Assembly: GCF_006716115.1 (NCBI RefSeq)
Contig: NZ_VFOO01000002.1
Location: 62,001 to 126,000, forward strand
Direction: 5' to 3'
Source: Subtercola boreus
GTDB lineage: Bacteria; Actinomycetota; Actinomycetes; Actinomycetales; Microbacteriaceae
Length of the DNA: 64,000 bases
Under the pieces are notes generated by a model. It had not been told where the DNA came from. It saw only the letters and a program-made list of their open reading frames with translations, and ran no database searches. Below, one piece after another: positions 49,976 through 58,315 of this stretch; positions within the stretch are counted from its first letter, which is position 1, and the number at the start of each line of letters is the position of its first letter. Position numbers and translations under genes: made by a program.

Positions 49976-51591
49976 GGTCTGCAGACATTTCGGGTCGGGG
50001 TCGACCCTTCCCGCCGTGGCTGGCCGTGTTCGTCGCTGGAGTGGGCGGGCTCTGTCTTGCGTTGGCTTTTCCGGCTGCCAACATCTGGGTTCTGGTGTTC
50101 GTCGGTCTGCCGCTGATCTTCCTCTCTCTGATGGGTCAGCGGGTCGTCACGATCCTCGCCGCCGGCTTTGTGGGTGGTGGCGTTTTCTGGGGTGTACACA
50201 TTTTCTGGCTGACGGTGTATCTGGGCCCGCTGCCCTGGGCCGGGTTGAGCGTGCTGGAGACCGTCTTCTTTGCGGCCGGCTGCATGCTGATCGCGTTCAT
50301 TTACCGGGCGAGCGAGAAACTCGGGGGACGCAGCTGGCTTCGGATGGTGTTCGTGCCCCCGATCGTTGCCGGGCTGTGGACGGTCCGGGAGATGCTCAGC
50401 AGCAGTTGGCCATACGGCGGGTTCTCCTGGGGCCGCCTCACGTTCTCCCAATCGGATAGCCCCTTCGGCCCGCTCACCGCGTGGGTCGGGGTCTCTGGCG
50501 TCTCATTCTGTCTCGCGCTGGTGGGCGCGTGCATCGCTGAGGCTGTCCTTCATGCGACCCAAACCCCGACCAGTGCGCGGGGTAGCCGGGTTTCGACTGC
50601 CCTGTTCGCCGTTCCGGCCGGCGTGGTCGTCCTCCTTCTCGCCGTGCCGACGTACCAGGTGAAGACTGATGGTTCACTTCGCGTCGCCGCCGTTCAGGGC
50701 AACGCCGACGCCGGACTTTTCTCAACCGGCAGGCCCGGGGATATCCTGACCGACCACGTGACTGCGACGCAGCCGATCACCGAAAAAACCGGTATCGACC
50801 TCCTCGTCTGGCCAGAGAACTCCATCGACCTCGACCCGCTCCGAAACCCCAGCTCCGCGAAAGTTCTCGATAACATCACCGCACGAGTGCGGGCGCCCCT
50901 GGTCGGTGGGACGATCACAAAAAGCGGTCAAGAAACATTCAACAGTCTGCTTCTGTGGGAACCCGACGCCGGACCCACCGCCCAGTACGACAAGATTCAC
51001 CCGGTCCCGTTCGCGGAATACCTCCCCGACCGGGACTTCTGGTTCCCGCTCGCCCCGGACCTGTTCTCCCTCATCCCACGCGACTTGTCGATCGGAACCC
51101 GGCCGAACGTGTTCTCTGTTGCGGACGCACGAGCGGGGCTGGCAATCTGTTTCGACATCGTCGACGACCGTGCCATCGAACAGATGATCGCCGGCGGCGC
51201 GAACATCATCCTCGCCCCGAGCAACAATGCTGACTTCGGCCGCTCGGAAGAAAGCGTTCAACAACTCGCGATCGCACGCATCCGGGCGATCCAGACAGGC
51301 CGGAGCCTGGTGAGCGTGTCAACCGTCGGCACGTCCGCCATCATCAGCGCCGACGGAGGTGTCACCGACCGGCTGCCAACATTCACCAAAGGGGCGATGG
51401 TCCAAGACGTACCCCTCAGCTCGACTCTGACCCCCGCGATGCGCTGGGCGAACGACATAGAAATCATCATCATCACCGTCGGTCTCGGCGGCGCGGGTGC
51501 TGTGTTCCTGACGCTGGCCTTCCTGCGACGCACCTCCGCCCGGGTACCGTCTCACATCCACGACAACACCGGAAAAGACACCAACCGATGA
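49969..51591 (+). CDS. lnt: apolipoprotein N-acyltransferase
   Basis: A 540-residue protein (an ATG nine bases earlier is possible; neither has a clear ribosome site). Six or so N-terminal helices (about 15-220) are followed by a nitrilase-fold domain with the Lnt triad: Glu in LLVWPENSIDLDP, Lys in QYDKIHPVPFAEYLPDRDFW, and Cys in AGLAICFDIVDDRAIEQMI. Lnt adds the third acyl chain to lipoproteins. It heads a three-gene operon with a DUF6804 protein and an M23 peptidase. The start codon lies in an ArsR-type half-site. Confidence 0.93.
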   Translation: MNRSADISGRGRPFPPWLAVFVAGVGGLCLALAFPAANIWVLVFVGLPLIFLSLMGQRVVTILAAGFVGGGVFWGVHIFWLTVYLGPLPWAGLSVLETVFFAAGCMLIAFIYRASEKLGGRSWLRMVFVPPIVAGLWTVREMLSSSWPYGGFSWGRLTFSQSDSPFGPLTAWVGVSGVSFCLALVGACIAEAVLHATQTPTSARGSRVSTALFAVPAGVVVLLLAVPTYQVKTDGSLRVAAVQGNADAGLFSTGRPGDILTDHVTATQPITEKTGIDLLVWPENSIDLDPLRNPSSAKVLDNITARVRAPLVGGTITKSGQETFNSLLLWEPDAGPTAQYDKIHPVPFAEYLPDRDFWFPLAPDLFSLIPRDLSIGTRPNVFSVADARAGLAICFDIVDDRAIEQMIAGGANIILAPSNNADFGRSEESVQQLAIARIRAIQTGRSLVSVSTVGTSAIISADGGVTDRLPTFTKGAMVQDVPLSSTLTPAMRWANDIEIIIITVGLGGAGAVFLTLAFLRRTSARVPSHIHDNTGKDTNR

Positions 51592-51950
51592 AGAAACAAC
51601 ACAATCGAACCCCGATGATCCGCCCCGGGATGCTACCTGCGGTGCTGGGTGCCATCGTGCTGCTCGCCACAGTCGGCCTCATCGGAACAGACTTCTACCT
51701 CTACGTGCGGTACGCAATCGGGATCCTGGCACTGATCTTTGCCGTGCTCACCGTCCAGTACCGCAAATGGTGGTGGGCCCTACCCGCGATCCCCGTAGCC
51801 GTGCTCTGGAATCCAGCCTGGCCCGTCGAACTCCCCAGCCAGACGTGGCAAATTCTTACCTTCCTCGGATCAGCCATCTTCATCGCCGTCGGTGTTCTCT
51901 TCCGCACCAAGGATCCCAGCAGCGCCATGCTGCCCAAAAGCACACACTGA
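51588..51950 (+). CDS. DUF6804-like small membrane protein
   Basis: A 120-residue protein with four hydrophobic segments (about 13-33, 36-55, 60-80, 90-108) and the segment YRKWWWALPAIPVAVLWNPAWPVELP, typical of the DUF6804 group. Its ATG overlaps the lnt stop (ATGA). Function unknown. Confidence 0.72.
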   Translation: MKKQHNRTPMIRPGMLPAVLGAIVLLATVGLIGTDFYLYVRYAIGILALIFAVLTVQYRKWWWALPAIPVAVLWNPAWPVELPSQTWQILTFLGSAIFIAVGVLFRTKDPSSAMLPKSTH

Positions 51951-52040
51951 AGCTCATCACCCGACCCCGCATCTCAGAAGCAAACACGCACCCCGGAGCT
52001 TCAGCCCTACCCCCTCCCTCCGACTGGAAAGCAGAAACCC

Positions 52041-53306
52041 GTGACCTCCTGCACCCCGAAGAGTGGTCAGCACGCACACCGCAGACGAACCCTCGTCGCG
52101 GCTTCCGCAGCCCTGATCATGGCAACCCTGACGGGCGTTGCAGCCGCACCCGTCAGGGCCGCAGCGGACGAATACCCGACCTGGTCAGAGGTCGAATCCG
52201 CCCGCGCGAATGAGTCCACGAAACAGACTCAGATCAACGAACTCAGCTCACTCATCAGCCAGATCGATGCGGATCTCGCCCAAGCGCAACAGTTCGCCGT
52301 GACCCTCACCGATAACTGGGACCTCGCCCAAGATGCCTCGGACCTGGCTCAAAAAAAGACCCGCGACCTCGGGGCTCAAGCTGCTACCGCCGAACAAGCC
52401 GCTACCGCCGCCCGGAACGCCGCCGGCCAGCTCGTCAGTTCGATGGCCAAAACAGGCGGCAGCGATCAACTCAGCGCCCAACTGCTTCTCTCCGGCAGCG
52501 GGGCGGACAACTTCTTGTATCGGCTGTCCGCCACCTCGCGGCTATCTCAGAACATCGGCGAACTGTACGAGCGCGCCGAGTCTGCTGGTAACGCCGCCCG
52601 GGCACTCACCGATCAGGCACGCGTCGCAGAAACAGAACGCGCACGCCTCGCAGACGAGGCACGAGCGGCGAAGGATGCCGCGATCGTCGCATCGCGACAA
52701 GTCGAGTATCAACTCGAGCTTCAACAACGGAACTCGGAGACCCTGAAGGCGCAGCTTGCCGTTCTCGTTGAGAACCGTCAGGCCACCGAAGCTGACTACA
52801 CCCGCGGCGAACAAATCCGAGAAGCTGCCGCTGCCGCTGCCGCTGCCGCTGCGGAGTCAGATGGCAGCGGCGTGCAGGTCGACCAGGGACAGCTATCCGG
52901 GCAGGGGTGGACCCGCCCGGTGGGTGGCCGGATTTCGGACGGGTTCGGGCCTCGGGTCGCACCCACCGCCGGCGCAAGCTCCTATCATCGCGGCGCGGAT
53001 CTAGGCGCCGGCTGCGGTACCCCCGTCTACGCCGCGTCCGCGGGAACCGTCAACTTCGCGGGCTGGTTCGGCGGCCTCGGTAACTGGGTGCAGCTCAGTC
53101 ACGGCGGCGGGGTTCAGACCAGCTACGCCCACAACAGCCAACTCGTCGTAAGCGAAGGGCAGTCAGTGGTCGCGGGGCAGCTGATCTCTCTGGCCGGAAC
53201 CACCGGGGTCTCTACCGGCTGCCATCTCCATTACGAGGTCACCCTCGACGGCACACGCACCGACCCTGTCGCATTTATGCGTGCTCGCGGAGCTCCGCTC
53301 GGTTAG
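52041..53306 (+). CDS. secreted M23 peptidase with coiled-coil
   Basis: A 421-residue exported protein: signal peptide (about 15-45, ending near RAAA), a long coiled-coil (about 55-260, e.g. QTQINELSSLISQIDADLAQAQQ), a poly-Ala stretch, then an M23 domain with GRISDGFGPRVAP, YHRGADLGAGCGTPV (HxxxD) and CHLHYEVTLDG (HxH). The layout resembles EnvC/RipA-type wall hydrolases or activators; the zinc ligands are intact, so it is probably active. GTG 52041 follows GGAAAGCAG. It ends the lnt operon 90 bases after the DUF6804 gene. Confidence 0.87.
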   Translation: MTSCTPKSGQHAHRRRTLVAASAALIMATLTGVAAAPVRAAADEYPTWSEVESARANESTKQTQINELSSLISQIDADLAQAQQFAVTLTDNWDLAQDASDLAQKKTRDLGAQAATAEQAATAARNAAGQLVSSMAKTGGSDQLSAQLLLSGSGADNFLYRLSATSRLSQNIGELYERAESAGNAARALTDQARVAETERARLADEARAAKDAAIVASRQVEYQLELQQRNSETLKAQLAVLVENRQATEADYTRGEQIREAAAAAAAAAAESDGSGVQVDQGQLSGQGWTRPVGGRISDGFGPRVAPTAGASSYHRGADLGAGCGTPVYAASAGTVNFAGWFGGLGNWVQLSHGGGVQTSYAHNSQLVVSEGQSVVAGQLISLAGTTGVSTGCHLHYEVTLDGTRTDPVAFMRARGAPLG

Positions 53307-53421
53307 GCGGAACTCCGCGTCACTGAGAGCGAACACCCCAGGCCATCAGCGAGACCAGGTCGACAGCCACCAAAATCGAGGAGACGACTCGGCTCAAACG
53401 CAGGAGGCACTACCTGACCGG

Positions 53422-55494
53422 TTAGCTTCTCTGCCGCGAGGAGGGTGTCGGCGACGGTTCCGCGGAGCTGGTGGGCATCTGGGGAAGCACCGCTCGCCCG
53501 CGAGCGGCCCGGATGCCGTTCGCGATGACGATCACCTCCGCGATCTCGTGAATCAGCACGACGCCAGCCAGGCCGAGAACACCGAAAAGGGCCAAAGGGA
53601 ACAGCACGACGATGATCGCAAGGGCGAGCGCTATGTTGCCGGTCATGATCCGGCGCCCACGCCTGGCGTGAGCCAGCGCTTGCGGGATCAGTCGGAGGTC
53701 GGTGCCGGTGAAGGCGACATCGGCGGACTCGATCGCGGCGGCCGAGCCGGTGGCGCCCATCGCGACACCGACGTCGGCAGCGGCCAAAGCCGGCGCGTCG
53801 TTGATTCCGTCTCCGATCATCGCCGTCCGAGAGTTTTTACGGAGCGTTTCGATGGCGGCCGCCTTGTCGGCAGGCATCTGCTCGGCTCTTATATCCACGA
53901 TGCCGACCATGCTGGCTAGGGCGTTGGCGGTGCGCGGGTTGTCACCAGTCAGCATCACAGTTCGGATGCCCTGTGCCTTCAATTCCGCAACCGCGGCAGC
54001 GGCCTCGGGTTTGAGCTCATCACGGATGCCGATCAAACCGGTGGGTTGCCCATCGACCTCAACGACGATTACCGTCATCCCGTCGTGCTCCATCGACGTC
54101 CCCTGCGAACCGAGGACACCGGCGGGCACCCAGCGCGGGCTTCCAACGCGAACGGCTCTGCCACCGACGGTACCCGCCAGGCCTTGTCCGGGGTACTCCG
54201 TAACGTTGCTGGCGGCGGAGGGGTGAGGGTATTCGGCAGCGAGAGCGGCCGCAAGAGGATGGGTGCTTCGCGCTTCAAGGGCGGCGGCAGCATCCAGAAC
54301 TGCCACCCGGTCGGCGCCGGGTGCGGCCTGGACGGCGACGACTTGTGGTTTGTTGCGGGTGAGGGTTCCGGTTTTGTCGAAGGCGACGAGTTGCACGGCA
54401 CCGAGCTGTTCAAAAGCCTCACCTGATTTGATGACAACGCCGAACCGGCTGGCCGCGCCGATCGCGGAGATGACAGTCACCGGCACAGCGATCGCCAACG
54501 CGCACGGGGACGCAGCAACGAGGACTACGAGAGCGCGGGATGTCCACAGGCCAGGGTCGCCGACGAGGAAACCGAAAACGATGATGAGGCCGGCGATAAC
54601 CAGAACAGCCGGTACGAGGGGTTTCGCGATCCGGTCAGCGAGACGGGCACGCTGACCCTTCCGTGCCTGCGCCTGCTCGACGAGCCGGACGATAGTGGTC
54701 AGAGAATTGTCAGTGCCGTTCGAGGTCGCTTCGACCTGCAGGGCGCCGGTGCCGTTGATCGCGCCCGCAGGCACCGCGTCTCCGGGCCCGACTTCTATGG
54801 GGATCGACTCGCCCGTGATAGCGGACGCATCGATACTTGACCGGCCGGCCGTTATGACCCCGTCGGTTGCGACTCGTTCACCGGCGCGGACAATCATGAT
54901 GTCGAGCATCTGAATCTCGGAGGTCGGGATCTCAACGTCGCCGGAAAGCCGGGAGATTGTCGCCTTCTCAGGGATCAAGGACAACAGTGATCGGAGCCCA
55001 TCTCGTGCCCGGTCCATCGCGCGGTCCTCGAGCGCCTCGGCGATGGAGAACAGGAACGCCAACGCTGCAGCTTCTCCGATGTACCCGAGCAGAACGGCAC
55101 CAAGTGCAGCAATGGTCATCAGAAGCCCGACACCGAGCCGACGACGACGAAGCCGGCGAATTGCGCCCGGCACGAACGTCGAGGCGCCGAACACGAGGCT
55201 GATGGCAAGAATTATGGTCCCGGCAACCGGAACGCCTGTCCACTCGAACATGTACCCGACGACGAGAAGGAAACCCGCGGCGAGCGGTATCAGAATGCTC
55301 CGGTCGCGCCACCACGACGTCAGTTCGCCTTCGTCGCTGCCATGATCATGCTCGTGGTCGTCGTGGTTTGTACCGGCGTCGTCATGATTGTGGAACTCAG
55401 CGAGGGGTGCTGACGGCGTGCCGAGCAGGTTCAAAGTTTTCCGGTTTCCTACGGGCGCGTTTTCCTCGTCGGGACCGCAGCATTCGCGGCTCAT
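53422..55494 (-). CDS. heavy-metal P1B-type ATPase (CtpG/CadA-like)
   Basis: A 690-residue cation pump. A cysteine pair (ECC, 4-6) and His/Asp-rich stretch (FHNHDDAGTNHDDHEHDHG, about 34-52) form the N-terminal metal region. Core motifs: TGES (227-230), SPC (329-331) in the ion helix, DKTGTLT (373-379), HP (412-413), TGDNP (516-520), GDGIND (561-566), and LIHEIAEV in the last helices. SPC instead of CPC is the P1B-4 pattern. The gene overlaps cmtR (ATGA), the same pairing as ctpG with cmtR in Mycobacterium tuberculosis, so Cd/Pb export is likely. Confidence 0.9.
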   Translation of the reverse strand: MSRECCGPDEENAPVGNRKTLNLLGTPSAPLAEFHNHDDAGTNHDDHEHDHGSDEGELTSWWRDRSILIPLAAGFLLVVGYMFEWTGVPVAGTIILAISLVFGASTFVPGAIRRLRRRRLGVGLLMTIAALGAVLLGYIGEAAALAFLFSIAEALEDRAMDRARDGLRSLLSLIPEKATISRLSGDVEIPTSEIQMLDIMIVRAGERVATDGVITAGRSSIDASAITGESIPIEVGPGDAVPAGAINGTGALQVEATSNGTDNSLTTIVRLVEQAQARKGQRARLADRIAKPLVPAVLVIAGLIIVFGFLVGDPGLWTSRALVVLVAASPCALAIAVPVTVISAIGAASRFGVVIKSGEAFEQLGAVQLVAFDKTGTLTRNKPQVVAVQAAPGADRVAVLDAAAALEARSTHPLAAALAAEYPHPSAASNVTEYPGQGLAGTVGGRAVRVGSPRWVPAGVLGSQGTSMEHDGMTVIVVEVDGQPTGLIGIRDELKPEAAAAVAELKAQGIRTVMLTGDNPRTANALASMVGIVDIRAEQMPADKAAAIETLRKNSRTAMIGDGINDAPALAAADVGVAMGATGSAAAIESADVAFTGTDLRLIPQALAHARRGRRIMTGNIALALAIIVVLFPLALFGVLGLAGVVLIHEIAEVIVIANGIRAARGRAVLPQMPTSSAEPSPTPSSRQRS

Positions 55495-55850
55495 GCCTTG
55501 ACCGCCGTTCCGCAGCAGAGCGGCACATCACAGTTCTCATCCGCGCATCCCGCGCCGTCATCGACGGCCAGAACCACGTCGACGATCGCCGTGAGAGCAC
55601 GGGTGAGGTGCGGGTCGGCGATCTCGTACCTCGTCTGGCGACCCTCGGGGGTCGCAACGACAAGTCCGCATCCTCGGAGGCAGGTGAGATGGTTCGAAAC
55701 GTTAGACCGGGTCAGGTCCAATTCTCGGGTCAGCTCCGCTGGATATCCCGGCTGTACGAGCAGGCTCAGCAGAATGCGAGAGCGTGTCGGGTCAGCCATA
55801 GCTCGGCCAAGCCGGTTCATCACGTCAACGCGAGAAGCTTTAGTCAGCAT
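55491..55850 (-). CDS. cmtR: CmtR-type Cd/Pb-sensing ArsR-family repressor
   Basis: A 119-residue repressor. From ATG 55850 it aligns with M. tuberculosis CmtR without a gap over the first 90 residues as I recall them: LGRAMADPTRSRILLSLL, LTRSNVSNHLTCLRGCGLVVAT. The cadmium ligands of CmtR, Cys57, Cys61 and Cys102, fall at identical positions here; C107, C112 and C113 are extra. An earlier ATG at 55868 would add six residues. Two operator-like palindromes overlap both starts. It should release DNA on binding Cd or Pb and derepress the ATPase. Confidence 0.92.
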   Translation of the reverse strand: MLTKASRVDVMNRLGRAMADPTRSRILLSLLVQPGYPAELTRELDLTRSNVSNHLTCLRGCGLVVATPEGRQTRYEIADPHLTRALTAIVDVVLAVDDGAGCADENCDVPLCCGTAVKA

Positions 55851-55875
55851 AAGCTGACCATACAGCATTAGCTGA
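55844..55875. promoter_or_regulatory. tandem CmtR operators
   Basis: TCAGC-ATAA-GCTGA (55844-55857) and ACAGC-ATTA-GCTGA (55862-55875): two near-identical inverted repeats 18 bases apart across the cmtR start, with TATTGT on the minus strand just upstream as a possible -10. Confidence 0.65.
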
Positions 55876-56040
55876 ACAATAAAAGTCGCTCGTGGCCCTC
55901 TCTCCTCTAATTGGTACGCGCTTGGTGGCTGTCGTGGCAGTGGGGGTACGCGACTGCTCGAAGGGTCTTTGACGCAGGAGGGGCCATCGCATAATCGGGC
56001 ACTACATCACTCCCTCTGAGAAGGCGGGCCGCTTTGCCCA

Positions 56041-56547
56041 TCAGTTCCGGCGGTGTTCGATCAAAATGGTGTCTCGCCACTGGCCGGCCCACGGCCCGTA
56101 GGTCATGAAGGCGATGCGTTCTCGTGATCCGATGCGGCGAAAGCCGGCCCGGTCGTGCAATGCGAGGCTGGCAAGATTCTCGGGAAAGACGTTTGATTGA
56201 ATTGTCCAGATGTCAGCGTCTGCAGTCGCGCTTATCAGCGCCGTGACGAGCTGGCTTCCGATGCCGTGACCGGCGGCAGCCGGGTCGACGTAAACCGAGT
56301 GCTCGACCACCCCTGCATAGATGGGGCGTGCGGAGAGGGGTGATGCGGCAATCCAGCCGAGAACGCAGCCGCTGTCGCTCGTTGCGATAAGCCGGCCGAC
56401 GTCGAGCTTGCCCGCGTTGAACTGTTCCCAAGTGGGCGGTTCTGCTTCGAACATGGCATTGCCTGTCGCAATCCCGGCCCGGTAGATCGCTTCCACGTCC
56501 GCCCAGTCGTCAGCGTGCATGGGGCGGATGCGGACGGGTCCGGTCAT
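56041..56547 (-). CDS. GNAT acetyltransferase, ArsN1/PAT-like
   Basis: A 168-residue GNAT protein. The acetyl-CoA site lies in VYVDPAAAGHGIGSQLVTALI, and the overall pattern (RIRPMHADDWADVEAIYRAGIATGNAMFEAEPPTWEQF) resembles phosphinothricin acetyltransferases. In ars operons, relatives called ArsN1 acetylate the arsenical antibiotic arsinothricin. Its ATG overlaps the stop of arsR, so it is under arsenic control. The context makes ArsN1 more likely than a general PAT, though both substrates are possible. Confidence 0.82.
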   Translation of the reverse strand: MTGPVRIRPMHADDWADVEAIYRAGIATGNAMFEAEPPTWEQFNAGKLDVGRLIATSDSGCVLGWIAASPLSARPIYAGVVEHSVYVDPAAAGHGIGSQLVTALISATADADIWTIQSNVFPENLASLALHDRAGFRRIGSRERIAFMTYGPWAGQWRDTILIEHRRN

Positions 56548-56888
56548 GGGCGGAGTGCTTGGGCGGCCTGGTCGAGGGCGTCGGTGACGACGCGGAAGTA
56601 GGCCCAGCGGCCGCGCTGCTCACGGACGGCGAGGCCGGCGTCGACGAGTTGTTTCATGTGGTGCGAGACGGTGGGCTGGGAAAGGCCGACGGGTTCGGTG
56701 AGGTCGCAGATGCATGCCTCGCCGCCTTCGCTTGCGGCGATGAGGGAGAGTAGCCGCACCCGGGTGGGGTCACCGAGCGCCTTGAAGGTGCGTGCGAGCT
56801 GCTCGGCTTCATCGACGCTGAGGACTCCGCCGGTGACGGGTGTGCAGCAGGCAGCACCCTTTGTGAGCAGAGGAAGCGCGATCGTCAT
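56544..56888 (-). CDS. arsR: ArsR arsenic-responsive repressor (Corynebacterium type)
   Basis: A 114-residue ArsR. The N-terminal pair C14-C15 (KGAACCTPV) and the helix motif ACICDL (C59, C61) match the Cys15-Cys16-Cys55 arrangement of Corynebacterium glutamicum ArsR1, so it should sense As(III)/Sb(III). HTH: VGLSQPTVSHHMKQLVDAGL. It is divergent from the flavoprotein gene across 86 bases holding two ATYGA-N6-TCGAT boxes. Confidence 0.9.
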   Translation of the reverse strand: MTIALPLLTKGAACCTPVTGGVLSVDEAEQLARTFKALGDPTRVRLLSLIAASEGGEACICDLTEPVGLSQPTVSHHMKQLVDAGLAVREQRGRWAYFRVVTDALDQAAQALRP

Positions 56889-56909
56889 GGTCCGATCCTC
56901 GCACGTCGT

Positions 56910-56961
56910 ATTGACTTCTGTCGATACATCCTTCAGTGTCGTCCTATCGAGACTTGTCGAT
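56910..56961. promoter_or_regulatory. two ArsR operators in the divergent ars promoter
   Basis: ATTGA-CTTCTG-TCGAT (56910-56925) and ATCGA-GACTTG-TCGAT (56946-56961), 36 bases apart, between arsR and the flavoprotein gene. Both show the 5-6-5 inverted repeat expected for ArsR dimers. Confidence 0.65.
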
Positions 56962-56974
56962 GAGTGAAGGAGTG

Positions 56975-58306
56975 ATGGTGCAGAAGAACGAGCTTCCCGT
57001 TGTCGTCATCGGCGCAGGCCCTCAGGGGTTGGCTGCTGCAGCGCACCTGGTCGACCGCGGTCAGTTGGTGGTTGTGTTCGAGGCGGGGGAGAGCGTCGCT
57101 GCTGCGGTGTCCGAGTGGGGCCACGTTCGTCTGTTCTCTGCGTGGAGCGAACTCGTCGACAAAGCCGCCGCCCGCCTGCTCGAGCCCACCGGACGGACGG
57201 TACCCATCACGGGGTTTCCGACTGGTGCGCAATGGATCAGCGGCTACCTTGCCCCGCTCGCCGCCGTGCTCGGTGACCGTATTCGCTACGACTCACGGGT
57301 GATTGGCGTCTCACGGCGAGGCCGCGATTGCCTCGTTGACGCTGGCCGCGCGGAGCAGCCCTTCACCGTCCACATCCAGACAAGCGACGGGGACGAGCTC
57401 CGCGTCGATGCCCGCGCCGTTATTGACGCCTCCGGTACGTGGTCGACTCCGAATCCTGCCGGCGCCGATGGGCTGCCTGCGCTGGGGGAGCGTGCTGCGG
57501 CTGAGCTGCTCGAGTACCGGATTCCGGACTACCGTCAGCGCACTCGGTACGACGGCAAGCACAGCGTTGTCATCGGTTCCGGCCACTCCGCTGTCACGGC
57601 CGTCATTGCTCTCGGCCGCATTGCTCGCCGGGACCCGTCGACGAGGGTGACGTGGGTGCTTCGTCGCGGCGCGGTCGGGAACACGTTCGGCGGTGGCACG
57701 GCAGACGAGCTGCCCGCCCGTGGCCAGCTCGGCATCACGGCGAAGGAGTTCGTCGACGCCGGCCTCATTAACCTCGTGACCGGCTTCCGGGTCGAGAAGA
57801 TCGACCGGGATTGCGACCGGGTGCTGCTCACCAGCGAAGACGGCCGCACCCTGCCCGCCGCAGACCATGTCGCCGTGTTGACCGGTTTCCGCCCAGATCT
57901 GTCGTTCCTGTCCGAGCTTCGCCTGGAGCTCGACGCGACACTGCAGGCCCCGGTTCGGATCGCTGCTGAGGTGGACCCGAATCTTCATTCCTGCGGTTCT
58001 GTTGCCGCGACGGGGGCTTCGGATCTCGCGCAGCCGGAACCGGACTTCTACCTCGTAGGTGCTAAGTCCTATGGGCGTGCGCCGACGTTCCTGGCAATGA
58101 CCGGGTACGAGCAGGTGCGCTCCGTCGTCGCCGAGCTCGCGGGCGACCACGAGGCGGCGATGCGCGTCGAACTGCAGCTGCCCGACACCGGCGTTTGCGG
58201 TGGGGCTGGCCTGTTCGATTCGACCGGGACCGCGATCGGTGGGAGCTGCTGCGCGCTGCCGGAGAAGCAGCTCATCCAGATCGGTCTCGCACCCGCCAGC
58301 GTGTAG
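56975..58306 (+). CDS. ArsO-like flavin monooxygenase
   Basis: A 443-residue flavoprotein. VVVIGAGPQGLAAAAHLVDRG is the FAD-binding GxGxxG; the second dinucleotide site is HSVVIGSGHSAVTAVIALGR (about residues 190-210). The C-terminus has GGSCC near 430. Relatives in ars operons are annotated ArsO. Their reaction is not well established; oxidation of an organic arsenical or NADPH-linked redox is suggested. ATG 56975 or GTG 56978 follows GAAGGAG; longer readings are possible. Followed nine bases later by the MFS gene. Confidence 0.8.
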   Translation: MVQKNELPVVVIGAGPQGLAAAAHLVDRGQLVVVFEAGESVAAAVSEWGHVRLFSAWSELVDKAAARLLEPTGRTVPITGFPTGAQWISGYLAPLAAVLGDRIRYDSRVIGVSRRGRDCLVDAGRAEQPFTVHIQTSDGDELRVDARAVIDASGTWSTPNPAGADGLPALGERAAAELLEYRIPDYRQRTRYDGKHSVVIGSGHSAVTAVIALGRIARRDPSTRVTWVLRRGAVGNTFGGGTADELPARGQLGITAKEFVDAGLINLVTGFRVEKIDRDCDRVLLTSEDGRTLPAADHVAVLTGFRPDLSFLSELRLELDATLQAPVRIAAEVDPNLHSCGSVAATGASDLAQPEPDFYLVGAKSYGRAPTFLAMTGYEQVRSVVAELAGDHEAAMRVELQLPDTGVCGGAGLFDSTGTAIGGSCCALPEKQLIQIGLAPASV

Positions 58307-58315
58307 CGGTCCGGT

